DNA from: Phytohabitans houttuyneae
GTDB lineage: Bacteria; Actinomycetota; Actinomycetes; Mycobacteriales; Micromonosporaceae
Direction of reading: 5' to 3'
Length of the DNA stretch: 64,000 nt
Assembly: GCF_011764425.1 (NCBI RefSeq)
Contig: NZ_BLPF01000001.1
Span: 4,517,001 to 4,581,000 of the forward strand
The notes below the pieces were generated by a model. That model made no database searches. It was not told the DNA's origin and saw nothing but the letters and a program-made list of their open reading frames with translations. Positions within the stretch are counted from its first letter, which is position 1; every line of letters begins with the position of its first letter. The position numbers were made by a program, and so were the translations under genes. Shown here piece by piece: positions 54,481 through 63,604 of the stretch.

Positions 54481-55170
54481 ATGTCCTTCCGGCTCGCTCT
54501 TCAGGAGAGCCCGGGAAACCCATGGTTTTCCTGGCAGTACGTGCGGGACAACTCCGACACCATCCTCGCGGCGCTGCGAGAGCACGCGACGCTGACGGCG
54601 GAAGCCATGCTGATCGCGACGGTGGTGGCGGTGCCACTGGCCGTCGTGGCGTATTGGTACCGCCCCCTCACCGGCCCGATTCTTGCACTGTCCGGCGTCC
54701 TGTACACCATCCCCTCGCTGGCTCTGCTCGCGTTCGTCGCGCCCTACGTCGGCACGACCAACCCCGCGTCCGTGCTGATCGCACTCGTTCTCTACGCGCT
54801 GTTGCTGATCGTGCGCAACTCGCTGGCCGGGCTCAACCAGGTGCCGCCGGAGGCGCGTGACGCCGCGCAGGGCATGGGCTACGGGCGGTGGGGCCGGCTC
54901 TTCCGCATCGACCTGCCGCTGGCGCTGCCCGGCATCTTCACAGGCCTGCGCCTGGCAACTGTGTCGACGGTCGCGCTGGTGACGGTCGGTGCACTGATCG
55001 GGTACGGCGGGCTCGGCGACCTGATCCTGACCGGCTTCCGCAACAACTTCTACAAGGCCGAGATCCTCACCGGCGCGGTTCTCTGCGTCGGCCTGGCGCT
55101 CGTGCTGGACCTGCTGCTCGCCACCGCGGGACGGCTGCTGACACCGTGGAGCCGGAGGGGGGCAAGGTGA
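54481..55170 (+). CDS. Glycine betaine/choline-type ABC permease, first (OpuCB-like)
   Basis: A 229-residue permease with about five to six helices (from about 38). The EAA loop is EARDAAQGMGYGRWGRLFRIDLPLALPGI (quoted motif EARDAAQGMGYG, about 122-133), which contacts the ATPase. ATG at 54481 agrees with a leaderless promoter; a GTG at 54541 is a possible shorter start. GTGA overlap of four bases with the second permease. Confidence 0.92.
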   Translation: MSFRLALQESPGNPWFSWQYVRDNSDTILAALREHATLTAEAMLIATVVAVPLAVVAYWYRPLTGPILALSGVLYTIPSLALLAFVAPYVGTTNPASVLIALVLYALLLIVRNSLAGLNQVPPEARDAAQGMGYGRWGRLFRIDLPLALPGIFTGLRLATVSTVALVTVGALIGYGGLGDLILTGFRNNFYKAEILTGAVLCVGLALVLDLLLATAGRLLTPWSRRGAR

Positions 55171-55898
55171 GGGCGGAAAACCCGTTCCAGCAGGCGGTGA
55201 CCTGGCTGAACGACCCGCTCAACTGGACGAATCCCGGCGGCATCCTGGACCGCCTCGGCGAGCACCTGTGGATCTCGGCGGCCGCCGTCGCGCTGGGGTG
55301 CATGGTCGCCTGGCCGATCGGCATGTGGCTGGGGCACTCGGGCCGGGGTGGCAGCGCGGTTGTGATGATCTCGAACCTGACGCTCGCCATCCCCACGATC
55401 GCGTTGCTGACGATCCTCCCGCTGACGTTCCTCGGCTTCGGCAAGCCGCCGGTGGTCGTGGCGCTGGCCGTCTTCGCCGTGCCGCCACTGCTGGCCAATG
55501 CGTACACCGGCGTCCGCTCCATCGACCCGGAGGCACGGGACGCGGCCCGCGGCATGGGGCTGTCCGGCTGGCAGGTGCTGGGACGGGTGGAGCTGCCGCT
55601 CGCCGTGCCGTACCTGGCCGCCGGCTTCCGTACCGCGTCGGTGCAGGTGGTGGCGACGGCCGCGCTCGCCTCCTTCGTGAACGGCGGCGGGCTCGGCCAG
55701 ATCATCAGCGCCGGCTTCGGCTTGGGCATCGCGGTCGGCGGCGGCCAGATCCTCGCCGGCGGCATCCTCGTCGCGGTGCTCGCGATCCTTGTCGAGGCGC
55801 TCCTGGCCGTCGTCGAGCGGGCGGTCACGCCCAAGCCGCTGCGCCGCGCCCGGGGCCGTGCCGCGCGTCGCGCCGCCGCGGCCACGGGAAACGCCTAA
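55167..55898 (+). CDS. Glycine betaine/choline-type ABC permease, second (OpuCD-like)
   Basis: A 243-residue permease; helices from about 33 on. EAA loop EARDAARGMGLSGWQVLGRV at about 117-136. It should pair with the first permease, whose stop it overlaps by four bases (GTG start at 55167). The basic C-terminal tail RRARGRAARRAAAA is cytosolic. The binding-protein gene follows after 152 bases holding an inverted-repeat structure. Confidence 0.92.
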   Translation: MRAENPFQQAVTWLNDPLNWTNPGGILDRLGEHLWISAAAVALGCMVAWPIGMWLGHSGRGGSAVVMISNLTLAIPTIALLTILPLTFLGFGKPPVVVALAVFAVPPLLANAYTGVRSIDPEARDAARGMGLSGWQVLGRVELPLAVPYLAAGFRTASVQVVATAALASFVNGGGLGQIISAGFGLGIAVGGGQILAGGILVAVLAILVEALLAVVERAVTPKPLRRARGRAARRAAAATGNA

Positions 55899-55922
55899 AG
55901 CTTTCAACTCGGTGACAACAAT

Positions 55923-55970
55923 CGCGGTTTCTTGTCGGTCCCACCTGACAACATGTTGGCTGAAACCGCG
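55923..55970 (+). promoter_or_regulatory. Long stem-loop between permease and binding-protein genes
   Basis: CGCGGTTTC (55923-55931) and GAAACCGCG (55962-55970) are perfect inverted arms. Inside lie TTGTC/GACAA arms and the perfect palindrome CAACATGTTG (55949-55958). It may stabilise or partly terminate the mRNA so that the binding protein is made in excess, or bind a repressor. Confidence 0.6.
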
Positions 55971-56050
55971 GGCGGCACCAGACCGTCGTCCGCCAGACAC
56001 GCGGCCGGCCCGCAGAGGGTCGCGCCGGGACACGGAAGGCGGGCAGAATT

Positions 56051-57055
56051 TTGCGCGCACGTTCACGTCTGGTGCTGGGTGCGGTGAGCGCCCTCGCCGG
56101 AGGCATGATCCTCGCAGGATGCGGCGACGAGGGATCGTCGGGCACCGAGGCGCCGGCCACCGGCGCAGCGGGCGCCGGTTGCGCACCAGCGGCGGGCACC
56201 CAGCTCGTCGTCCTCGAAGACGACAAAAAGCTACAAAATACGGACAATATCGTGCCGGCCATCAACGCCAAGGCGTCGAAGCCGGAGTTGATAGCGGCAC
56301 TCGACAAGGTGTCGGCGGCGCTCGACACCACCAAGCTGATCGAGCTCAACAAGGCGGTCGACGTCGACCGCAAGACGCCCAAGGTGGCGGCCGAGGAGTT
56401 CGCCACGGCCAATTCGCTCACCACCGGCATCACCAAGGGCCAGGGCGGTCCGATCACCATCGGCGCGGCCAACTTCAGCGAAAACCAGACGCTCGGCGAG
56501 CTCTACCGGATCGTGCTGACCGCGGCTGGCTACCAGGCCAAGGTGCAGCAGATCGGTAACCGTGAGCTTTACGAGCCGGCCCTGGAAAAGGGTGAGATCC
56601 AGGTCGTCCCGGAGTACGCGGCGACGCTGGCCGACTTCCTCAACGGCAAGGTCAACGGCGCCAGCGCGGCGGCGATCTCCTCGCCCGACCTGGACAAGAC
56701 GATGGAGGGCCTGAAGACGGTCGGCGACAAGGTCGGCCTCACGTTCGGCGCGCCGTCGGCGGCGCAGGATCAGAACGCGTTCGCCGTCACCAAGGAGTTC
56801 GCCGACAAGAACGGCCTGAAGACGCTCTCCGACCTCGCCGCCAAGTGCTCCGGTACCGCCACGATCCTCGGTGGTCCGCCGGAGTGCCCGCAGCGGCCGA
56901 AGTGCCAGAAGGGCCTGGAAGAGGTCTACAGCTTCAAGGCCGGCTCCTTCAGTTCGCTGGACGCGGGCGGTCCGCAGACCAAGTCGGCGCTCACCACCGG
57001 CACGATCAGCATCGGCCTGGTGTTCTCGTCGGACGGTGCCCTGGCCGCCGGCTGA
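56051..57055 (+). CDS. Glycine betaine/choline-type binding lipoprotein, circularly permuted
   Basis: A 334-residue lipoprotein (lipobox ILAGC, Cys23-24 region) of the OpuAC/OsmF-type fold, but with the order of segments exchanged. The part that ends normal proteins (LVVLEDDKKLQNTDNIVPA through VAAEEFATANSL, about 52-125) comes first, and the part that normally begins them (ITIGAANFSENQTLGELY.. NRELYEPAL.. VVPEYAATLADFL) follows from about 136. The chain ends at VFSSDGALAAG, which in the usual order leads into VVLEDD. TTG at 56051 is the only start giving a signal peptide. Last gene of the importer unit. Confidence 0.88.
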   Translation: MRARSRLVLGAVSALAGGMILAGCGDEGSSGTEAPATGAAGAGCAPAAGTQLVVLEDDKKLQNTDNIVPAINAKASKPELIAALDKVSAALDTTKLIELNKAVDVDRKTPKVAAEEFATANSLTTGITKGQGGPITIGAANFSENQTLGELYRIVLTAAGYQAKVQQIGNRELYEPALEKGEIQVVPEYAATLADFLNGKVNGASAAAISSPDLDKTMEGLKTVGDKVGLTFGAPSAAQDQNAFAVTKEFADKNGLKTLSDLAAKCSGTATILGGPPECPQRPKCQKGLEEVYSFKAGSFSSLDAGGPQTKSALTTGTISIGLVFSSDGALAAG

Positions 57056-57085
57056 CCTACCACTCACCGGCTGACCTACCACTCA
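57048..57085. repeat. Perfect 19-base tandem duplication over the stop codon
   Basis: CCGGCTGACCTACCACTCA occurs twice without a gap (57048-57066, 57067-57085). The first copy contains the TGA of the binding-protein gene. Typical of recent slippage. Confidence 0.9.
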
Positions 57086-57100
57086 GCAGTGCGTTCCACA

Positions 57101-57137
57101 CGGAACGGTGCGGGGAGACACTTCCCGCACCGTTCCG
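57101..57137 (+). terminator. Perfect 14-base-pair hairpin, likely terminator without U tract
   Basis: CGGAACGGTGCGGG and CCCGCACCGTTCCG pair perfectly around a nine-base loop, 46 bases after the binding-protein stop. Such U-less hairpins are common at actinobacterial operon ends. Confidence 0.75.
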
Positions 57138-57293
57138 CCGTCTGGGCCCTCGGTGGTGGTACGAATCGCGGATTTCGGCATGACTCGGGGTAAATAGCCC
57201 CGCTTCCTCGTTGTGTTCATGTGACCGTTCCGCCCGCGGAAAGCCCGTCGCCAGATTCCGGGTCCGGCCGTTCCGATTACTCGGAAGTATCGG

Positions 57294-57299
57294 TAGGCT
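57294..57299 (+). promoter_or_regulatory. Putative -10 element of a leaderless promoter
   Basis: TAGGCT fits TANNNT and ends eight bases before ATG 57308, which supports that start over the GTG at 57221. Confidence 0.4.
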
Positions 57300-57307
57300 C
57301 CACAGCC

Positions 57308-58579
57308 ATGCCGGCCTCCGCACCGCCATCTGTGCGGCCGAGGCGGCAGTTGCTCGTGGTGGTGTTCTGGGTCGGGGTGGGCCTGGCACCGCTGGCGGCG
57401 TTGTTGCTGCTGGTGGGTCAGAGTGCTGGGGCACTCCGGGTGGCCGCCGTCCTCGCCGTGTTCGCAGTCGTGCTCATCGGGCTTTCGATCACGCTGCGGC
57501 GTGACGCCGAGACCGTGCGCCTCGACCTCGAAGAGACCCTCCTGGAGGAGATCGACGCCCTGCGCGGCGACGTCCGCAACGACATCGCCACCGCCGCGCG
57601 GGCGACGCACAAAGCGTTCGGCGAAAAGCTGCAGGCACTCCACGAGACCGTGCAGGCGCTGCGCGTGCAGATGCAGCTCGACGCGGGCCGGGTGCAAGCC
57701 ATGCCGCCGCCCGCGCGGGCCGTCGTGGAGCCGCCGCCCCAGGCCGGTTACGGCCGGGCCGCGTACCCGCAGCAGGACGCGCCCGTCGCCACCGGACATG
57801 CCGCGATCCCCATGCCGCCCCAGCCCGCGCCCGCCCCTGCCGGCGGCCGCGCCCGGGTGCCCGGCGTCGTGCGGCACACCGAGACGGTCCAGGTCACGAC
57901 CCGGCAGACGATCGTCGACCAGGGTGACGACCCCGACGCCAGCGGCAAGGTCTACGGCGCCAGTGCGTACGGGGCGAGCGGCTACGGCTCCTCCAGGTCG
58001 TTCGGGTCCAACGGGTCATATGGCGACTGGCCGGCGCCCGCGTCGGCACCGCCGGCGCGCACCCGGCGCGCGGCCGAGCCGGACGAGGAGTCCTGGAGCG
58101 ACCAGCGGCTGCGCGGCGGTGACAGCCGCCGCCCCCGGCCGTACGAGCGGGGCGACGCCGACCCCGGCGAAGACCCACGCTGGGCCGGCATGCGGGCCGG
58201 CGACCGGTGGGCGTCCGTGCGCAGCGACGACGGCGTCCGCGAGGTGCGGATGGGCGAGCGGCGGACCGCGATGCACCAGGACGGCAGCGGCAGCGAGATG
58301 CGGATCGAGGACCGCTGGGCCTCGGTGCGCCAGGGCGAGCCCCGCCGTGACGACCACCGCGCGGAGTCCGGTTGGGATGGCGGCTACCAGGGCGGCGGCA
58401 GCGGGCCGGACCCGTCGTGGTCGCAGGGGAGCTGGGAGCGGCGCGGTGGCGCGAGCGCGCTGCCGGCCGGCGGCATCGAGCCGACCACGTCCTGGGGTCA
58501 GCAGCAGTGGGGCACGCCGGAGCGCGAGCCGGTCGGGCGCCGGCGGCGGTACCGCGACGAGGACGACTCGTACCGCTGA
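57308..58579 (+). CDS. Membrane protein with coiled coil and disordered Arg/Gly-rich tail
   Basis: A 423-residue protein: two membrane helices (about 14-36, 40-60), a coiled coil (about 63-125, LEETLLEEIDALRGDV) and a long low-complexity cytosolic tail rich in Gly, Ser, Arg, Asp and Trp. The tail contains short internal repeats, DRWASVR twice and MRxGERR/MRIEDR-like blocks. No known domain. ATG at 57308 is preferred because of the -10 just upstream; GTG at 57221 would add 29 residues. Its stop is four bases from that of the convergent nuoD gene. Confidence 0.7.
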   Translation: MPASAPPSVRPRRQLLVVVFWVGVGLAPLAALLLLVGQSAGALRVAAVLAVFAVVLIGLSITLRRDAETVRLDLEETLLEEIDALRGDVRNDIATAARATHKAFGEKLQALHETVQALRVQMQLDAGRVQAMPPPARAVVEPPPQAGYGRAAYPQQDAPVATGHAAIPMPPQPAPAPAGGRARVPGVVRHTETVQVTTRQTIVDQGDDPDASGKVYGASAYGASGYGSSRSFGSNGSYGDWPAPASAPPARTRRAAEPDEESWSDQRLRGGDSRRPRPYERGDADPGEDPRWAGMRAGDRWASVRSDDGVREVRMGERRTAMHQDGSGSEMRIEDRWASVRQGEPRRDDHRAESGWDGGYQGGGSGPDPSWSQGSWERRGGASALPAGGIEPTTSWGQQQWGTPEREPVGRRRRYRDEDDSYR

Positions 58580-58583
58580 GGCG

Positions 58584-59735
58584 TTACTTGTCGATGTCGC
58601 CGACGACGAAGAACATCGAGCCGAGGATCGCGATCAGGTCAGGCACGAGGCAGCCCGGGATGAGCGTGCTGAGCGCCTGCACGTTCGCGTACGAGGCGGT
58701 GCGCAGCTTCATCCGCCACGGCGTCTTCTCCCCGCGCGACACAAGGTAGTACCCGTTGATGCCGAGCGGGTTCTCGGTCCACGCGTACGTGTGTCCCTCC
58801 GGCGCCTTGACCACCTTGGGCAGCCGCACGTTGACCGGCCCGGTGATCCGGTCGACCCGATCCAGGCACTGCTCGGCGAGGTCGAGCGAGACGTACACCT
58901 GGTCCAGCAACACCTCGAACCGCGCGTGGCAGTCGCCCGTCGTACGGGTCACCACGGGCACGTCCAGCTCGCCGTACGCCAGATAGGGCTCGTCGCGGCG
59001 CAGGTCGAAGTCGAGCCCGGACGCGCGCGCTACCGGCCCGGACGCGCCGTACGCCGCGGCGTCGGCGGCCGGCAGCACACCCACGCCCACCGTGCGGGCC
59101 AGGAAGATCTCGTTGCGCCGGATCAGGTTGTCGAGGTCCGGCAGCCGCCGGCGCACCTGCCCGATCGCCTCGCGGGCCCGCCGGGTCCAGCCGGCCGGCA
59201 CCTCCTCCTTGAGGCCGCCGACCCGGTTGAACATGAAGTGCATACGGCCGCCGGAGACCTCCTCCATCACGGCCTGCAGCGTCTCCCGCTCCCGGAACGC
59301 GTAGAACACCGGCGTGATCGCGCCGATCTCCAGCGGGTACGAACCGAGGAACATGAGGTGGTTGAGCGCCCGGTTGAGCTCGGCCAGCGCGGTGCGCAGC
59401 CAGACCGCCCGCTCGGGCACCTCAAGGCCCATCAGCCGCTCGACGGCGAGCACCACGCCGAGCTCGTTGGCAAAGGCGGAGAGCCAGTCGTGCCGGTTGG
59501 CCAGCACGATGATCTGGCGGTAGTCGCGCACCTCGAAGAGCTTTTCCGCGCCCCGGTGCATGTAACCGACGATCGGCTCGCAGGAGACCACCCGCTCGCC
59601 GTCCAGCACCAGCTTCAGGCGGAGCACGCCATGCGTGGACGGATGCTGCGGCCCGATGTTGAGCACCATGTCCGCGGTGTCCAGCCCGGCCCCGGTCCCA
59701 ACAGTGACCTCACGTAGGTCCGTCATGCCGGTCAT
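58584..59735 (-). CDS. nuoD: Stand-alone NuoD-like 49-kDa subunit of complex I
   Basis: A 383-residue NuoD/NDUFS2 homologue. Visible: [15 protein letters not shown] (about 26-40), [10 protein letters not shown] (about 57-66), and a C-terminal [20 protein letters not shown]. Full-length for the family, so probably functional, but no other nuo gene is near; it is likely a second copy beside a complete nuo operon elsewhere (inference). Arg61 corresponds to the arginine of NDUFS2 that is dimethylated by NDUFAF7 in mitochondria. Two starts exist (59735, 59726); both overlap the methyltransferase gene, implying coupled translation. Confidence 0.9.
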   Translation of the reverse strand: MTGMTDLREVTVGTGAGLDTADMVLNIGPQHPSTHGVLRLKLVLDGERVVSCEPIVGYMHRGAEKLFEVRDYRQIIVLANRHDWLSAFANELGVVLAVERLMGLEVPERAVWLRTALAELNRALNHLMFLGSYPLEIGAITPVFYAFRERETLQAVMEEVSGGRMHFMFNRVGGLKEEVPAGWTRRAREAIGQVRRRLPDLDNLIRRNEIFLARTVGVGVLPAADAAAYGASGPVARASGLDFDLRRDEPYLAYGELDVPVVTRTTGDCHARFEVLLDQVYVSLDLAEQCLDRVDRITGPVNVRLPKVVKAPEGHTYAWTENPLGINGYYLVSRGEKTPWRMKLRTASYANVQALSTLIPGCLVPDLIAILGSMFFVVGDIDK

Positions 59736-60708
59736 CGTCCCACGTCCCCAGCGCCGGGAGGTCGATGGCGATCGGGTGCAGCAGCCACAAGTGTCCGCCC
59801 AGGCCGGCGCGGTCGGTCAGCTCGGCGGCCGCCGACGCCGACGCCAGCGCCCGCACGTAGCCCACCGGGTCCGTCGAGGCCAGCGCGATGGGTGGTCGCG
59901 CACCGTCCACACCGAGTGCCCGCAGCGCCTTCCGTTGCGAGACGAGGGTGTACGGCCGCCCGCCGGCCTCGGCCACCGAATCCATCGCCACGTGCGCGGT
60001 GATGTCGCAGCTGCCGTCCGGCACCGGCGGCACCTGCCGGCCCGACCGGTACCCGGTCAGCGTCCCGCCCACCGGCCGCTCGCCGAGTACGTGGCCGTAG
60101 TCGACCGCCAGCGCGAGCCCGCGTTCCACTGTGGCCACCGCGCCGGCCCACGCGCGGTCCCGGGCGGCACCGACCTCTGCGCGGGGCGAGTCGGGCCACC
60201 AGCGGGAGAGCCATTCGAGGTCGGCGGGGGCCGCCGGCGCGCCGGCCGACTCCACACCGGAGCCGTCGACGGTCACGTACCGGCCGTCCTCCACCACATC
60301 CAGCGGGACGTTGTCCAGCCACTCGGTGGCCAGCAGAACGCCGGTGATGCCGGCCGGCGGTACCGGCTCCCACGCCACGGACGCGGGGAGGGAAGGGGGC
60401 CGGGGCGCCCGGTCGACACCGGTCAGCGACATCCGGGCGGCCAGCTCGGCCGGCGCGGCGTGGCGCAGCGTGGCCAGCAGCTCGCCCCGTCCGGCGCCCA
60501 CGTCGACCACGTCCAGCCGCTCGGGACGGCCGAGCGCCTCGTCCACCCGGGACACGAGGCGCAGGATCGCCGACGCGAACAGTGGCGAGGCGTGCACGCT
60601 GGTCCGGAAGTGTGCCGCCGGCGCGCCGGTGACGAAGAAGCCGCCACCGCCGTAAAGGGCGTCTTCCATCGCGTCGCGCCAGTTCAGGCGCGGTCCAGCC
60701 GCTGGCAC
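59710..60708 (-). CDS. SAM-dependent methyltransferase, MidA/NDUFAF7-like
   Basis: A 332-residue methyltransferase. The N-terminal [25 protein letters not shown] matches the GDFITSPEISQMFGELL region of NDUFAF7-type enzymes; SAM-binding motif I is [15 protein letters not shown] (about 69-83), and [16 protein letters not shown] (about 127-142) matches their NEFFDALPV segment. A second half has [21 protein letters not shown]. Its gene overlaps that of the NuoD-like protein, the substrate type of NDUFAF7. GTG at 60708 is chosen because TAGGGT ends seven bases upstream; GTG at 60717 sits immediately after that element. Confidence 0.75.
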   Translation of the reverse strand: MPAAGPRLNWRDAMEDALYGGGGFFVTGAPAAHFRTSVHASPLFASAILRLVSRVDEALGRPERLDVVDVGAGRGELLATLRHAAPAELAARMSLTGVDRAPRPPSLPASVAWEPVPPAGITGVLLATEWLDNVPLDVVEDGRYVTVDGSGVESAGAPAAPADLEWLSRWWPDSPRAEVGAARDRAWAGAVATVERGLALAVDYGHVLGERPVGGTLTGYRSGRQVPPVPDGSCDITAHVAMDSVAEAGGRPYTLVSQRKALRALGVDGARPPIALASTDPVGYVRALASASAAAELTDRAGLGGHLWLLHPIAIDLPALGTWDDDRHDGPT

Positions 60709-60715
60709 GAGCCAC

Positions 60716-60721
60716 ACCCTA
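60716..60721 (-). promoter_or_regulatory. Putative -10 element of a leaderless promoter for methyltransferase-nuoD
   Basis: On the minus strand TAGGGT ends seven bases before GTG 60708. Confidence 0.4.
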
Positions 60722-60823
60722 CGGGAGGCTCGTGAAAACCTTCACACACTCTGTGAGGGCGAGTTGACCGGGACGCATACTGACGTTGACCGGTACCTAA
60801 CCTCACGAGGACTGGATCACGTC

Positions 60824-61690
60824 ATGATCGTCGGTGTCATCGGGGCCGGGCGCGTTGGCGCTGTGCTGGGCGCGGCCCTGGCCCGAGCCGGACACACGGT
60901 CGTCGCGGCCTCCGGCAGTTCGCCGGCGTCGGTCGCGCGCATCGCCCGACTCCTGCCTGATACGGCCCGTTTGGCACCCGCCGAGGTCACCCGTGCCGCC
61001 ACCGACCTGCTGCTCATCGCCGTCCCCGATGACGCGATCGGCCCGCTGGTGGCCAGCCTGCCGTTCCACCCGGGGCAGGTCGTGGCGCACACCTCGGGCG
61101 CGCAGGGCCTCGCCGTGCTGGCACCGGCCGCCGCACAGGGTGCCCGCCCGCTCGCGCTGCACCCCGCGATGACCTTCGCCGGTACCGGCGACGACCTGTC
61201 CCGGCTGCCCGGCACCGCGTACGGCGTGACCGCCCCGCCCGAGCTCCGCGCCCTCGCCACCCGGCTCGTCGCCGACCTGGGCGGGACGCCGGAGTGGGTC
61301 GCCGAGACCGACCGCCCGCTGTACCACGCGGCGCTCGCACAAGGCGCAAACCACCTGGTCACGCTCGTCAACGAGGCGGCTGACCGGCTGCGCGACGCCG
61401 GGGTGGTGCACCCCGAGTCCGTCCTCGGCCCCCTGCTCCGGGCCGCCCTCGACAACGCCCTGCGGCACGGCGATGCGGCCCTGACCGGCCCTGTCTCTCG
61501 GGGTGACGCCGGTACGGTCGCGCGGCACCTGGAGCGGCTCGCCACCGTCGCGCCCGACTCGGTGCCCGCGTACGTGGCGATGGCCCGGCGCACCGCCGAC
61601 CGCGCGATCGCCGCCGGCCGGCTGCGCCCGATCGACGCCGAGCGCCTCCTCGACGTGCTCGCCAACCCCCGCCAGGAGGTACAAGCGTGA
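60824..61690 (+). CDS. DUF2520 Rossmann-fold oxidoreductase-like protein
   Basis: A 288-residue protein. The NAD(P)-binding motif [20 protein letters not shown] is at the N terminus; [14 protein letters not shown] (about 62-75) and LHPAMTFAG (about 112-120) follow, with a helical C-terminal domain as in ProC- and ketopantoate-reductase-like proteins. In Actinobacteria it always precedes panC (Rv3603c in M. tuberculosis), so a role in pantoate supply is often assumed, without proof. ATG at 60824 starts the Rossmann strand; an upstream TTG at 60764 is less likely. Its stop overlaps the panC GTG by four bases. Confidence 0.88.
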   Translation: MIVGVIGAGRVGAVLGAALARAGHTVVAASGSSPASVARIARLLPDTARLAPAEVTRAATDLLLIAVPDDAIGPLVASLPFHPGQVVAHTSGAQGLAVLAPAAAQGARPLALHPAMTFAGTGDDLSRLPGTAYGVTAPPELRALATRLVADLGGTPEWVAETDRPLYHAALAQGANHLVTLVNEAADRLRDAGVVHPESVLGPLLRAALDNALRHGDAALTGPVSRGDAGTVARHLERLATVAPDSVPAYVAMARRTADRAIAAGRLRPIDAERLLDVLANPRQEVQA

Positions 61691-62520
61691 CGGCGCTCGT
61701 GCACACCCGGGACGAACTGGCCGCCGCCCGTGCCGGGATGACCGGGACCGTGGCCGTGGTGATGACGATGGGCGCGCTGCACGAGGGGCACCGCGCGCTC
61801 CTGCGGGCCGCCCGCGAGCAGTCCGACCACGTGATCGCGACGATCTTCGTGAACCCGCTGCAGTTCGGGCCGAACGAGGACTTCGACAGGTACCCCCGCA
61901 CCCTCGACGCGGACCTCGCCATCTGCGCGGAGGCCGGGGTCGACCTGGTTTTCGCCCCCGACCGCGCCGAGATGTACCCCTCCGGCGAGCCGATGGTCCG
62001 GGTCAACCCAGGCCCGCTCGGCGAGCGGCTGGAAGGGGCGAGCCGCCCCGGCTTCTTCCACGGCGTGCTGACCGTCGTGCTCAAGCTGCTGCAGCTCACC
62101 CGCGCCGACCTGACGTTCTTCGGCGAAAAGGACTATCAGCAGCTCACGCTCGTACGGCGGATGGTCAGGGACTTTGACGTGCCGGTCCGGGTCGTCGGCG
62201 TGCCGACCGTGCGCGAGCCCGACGGCCTCGCACTGTCCAGCCGCAACCGGTACCTGGCACCCGCCGAGCGCCAGGCCGCGCTCACCCTCTCAGCCGCCCT
62301 CCGGGCCGGGGTGGAGGCCGCCGCGGAGGGGCGCGACCCCGAGGCCGCCGGCCGGGCGCTCTTCGAGTCGGGTACCGCCAAACTGGACTATTTCGTACTC
62401 ACCGCACCTGACCTGGGGCAAGCCCCGGCGGAGGGCACCGGCCGGCTGCTCGTGGCCGCCTGGGTGGGCAGCACCCGGCTCATCGACAACGCCACTGTCG
62501 AGATTGCGTCACCGACGTAA
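61687..62520 (+). CDS. panC: Pantothenate synthetase
   Basis: A 277-residue enzyme joining pantoate and beta-alanine with ATP. The HIGH-type motif is [12 protein letters not shown] (about 19-30), [12 protein letters not shown] (about 56-67) binds pantoate, [15 protein letters not shown] (about 145-159) and [10 protein letters not shown] (about 184-193) are further signature blocks. GTG at 61687 overlaps the DUF2520 gene. panD does not follow here; a lipoprotein gene and nadB do. Confidence 0.96.
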   Translation: MTALVHTRDELAAARAGMTGTVAVVMTMGALHEGHRALLRAAREQSDHVIATIFVNPLQFGPNEDFDRYPRTLDADLAICAEAGVDLVFAPDRAEMYPSGEPMVRVNPGPLGERLEGASRPGFFHGVLTVVLKLLQLTRADLTFFGEKDYQQLTLVRRMVRDFDVPVRVVGVPTVREPDGLALSSRNRYLAPAERQAALTLSAALRAGVEAAAEGRDPEAAGRALFESGTAKLDYFVLTAPDLGQAPAEGTGRLLVAAWVGSTRLIDNATVEIASPT

Positions 62521-62579
62521 CGTTGAGGAACGTCACTCGCCGGTTGTATCGCAGGAAGTCGGATTTGGCCGGGGTGACG

Positions 62580-62585
62580 TATGCT
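62580..62585 (+). promoter_or_regulatory. Putative -10 element for the septum-formation lipoprotein gene
   Basis: TATGCT lies 37 bases before ATG 62623; a GGGAGGG Shine-Dalgarno follows, so this would be a normal leadered mRNA. Confidence 0.35.
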
Positions 62586-62622
62586 CGGCCGTCCGGACAG
62601 TGCCCTTGGGGAGGGACGCACG

Positions 62623-63531
62623 ATGCGACGGTGGATCGCCGCGATCGCTTTAGGCGGCGCGACCGCTCTCACGCTCTCCGGCTGCAGCAATCCCGCGGGC
62701 GTCGACGGCGACCTGACCGACGACTGGGTGGCGGTGTCCGAGCCCAAGCCCTTCGTGCCGCCGGCCGAGGTCTGCCACAGCGGTGACTACGCCGATGTCG
62801 CCTACCTGTCCTCCTTCAACCCCGTCGACTGCGCCACCTCGCACCGGCTCGAGACCGTGCACGTCGGCGAGTTCACCGGCGGCGCCGCCAGCGGTTCCGC
62901 GCCGCCGGCGAAGGGCTCCGCCGAGATCCGCGCGGCCTACGCCGAGTGCGACACAAAGGCCAAGGAGTTCGTGGGCAGCGACTGGCGCAACGGCCGGCTG
63001 TGGCTGGGCGTCGTGCTTCCCTCGCCGCAGGCGTGGTCCGGCGGCTCGCGGTGGTTCCGCTGCGACATCACCGAGGTGGCCAACGTCGAGGACAACGGCG
63101 ACACCACGAGCCGCACCGGCAGCGTCAAGGGCGCGCTCAAGTCGGCCTCGCCGCTGTCGCTCGGCTGCTACCAGGTCAAGCTCGCCCGCGACAGCAGCAT
63201 CGACACGATGCCCGCCGTCCAGTGCACCAAGGATCACAACAGCGAGTTCGTCGGCGTGCACAACGCCCCCGAGGGGGCGTACCCGAGCAAGAGCGCCGAC
63301 TGGGACAAGCTGCACAACGAGTGCCGCAAGGTCATCGCCAAGTTCGCGGGCGTGCCCAACGACGGCAATCTCAAGTACCGCACCGGCGTCGTCTCGCTGC
63401 CCGGCAACGAAGACGAGTGGAAGGGCGGCAACCGGGGCGTCCGCTGCTACCTCTGGCTGAGTGAGCGGAAGGTCAACCGGTCCATGAAGGGCGCGGGACC
63501 CAACGGGCTGCCGATCCAGTACGAGAACTGA
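62623..63531 (+). CDS. Lipoprotein with two septum-formation domains
   Basis: A 302-residue lipoprotein (signal WIAAIALGGATALTLSGC, lipid-bearing Cys about residue 21). Two tandem Cys-containing units of septum-formation type are visible: CHSGDYADVAYLS..NPVDCATSHRLETVHVGEF, and later LGCYQVK..MPAVQCTKDHNSEFVGVHNAPEG; each ends in a Trp-rich strand with a further Cys (RWFRCDI, GVRCYLWL). Function in division is suggested by the domain name only. ATG at 62623 has GGGAGGG seven bases upstream; an in-frame upstream ATG at 62581 would spoil the signal peptide. Confidence 0.85.
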   Translation: MRRWIAAIALGGATALTLSGCSNPAGVDGDLTDDWVAVSEPKPFVPPAEVCHSGDYADVAYLSSFNPVDCATSHRLETVHVGEFTGGAASGSAPPAKGSAEIRAAYAECDTKAKEFVGSDWRNGRLWLGVVLPSPQAWSGGSRWFRCDITEVANVEDNGDTTSRTGSVKGALKSASPLSLGCYQVKLARDSSIDTMPAVQCTKDHNSEFVGVHNAPEGAYPSKSADWDKLHNECRKVIAKFAGVPNDGNLKYRTGVVSLPGNEDEWKGGNRGVRCYLWLSERKVNRSMKGAGPNGLPIQYEN

Positions 63532-63604
63532 GCCTGGCGGCTCACTCACTTGGCCCTGATCACAGTCTCCGCCGTGCGCGGGTGCTCGGTGGTTGACTGG
63601 TCGG

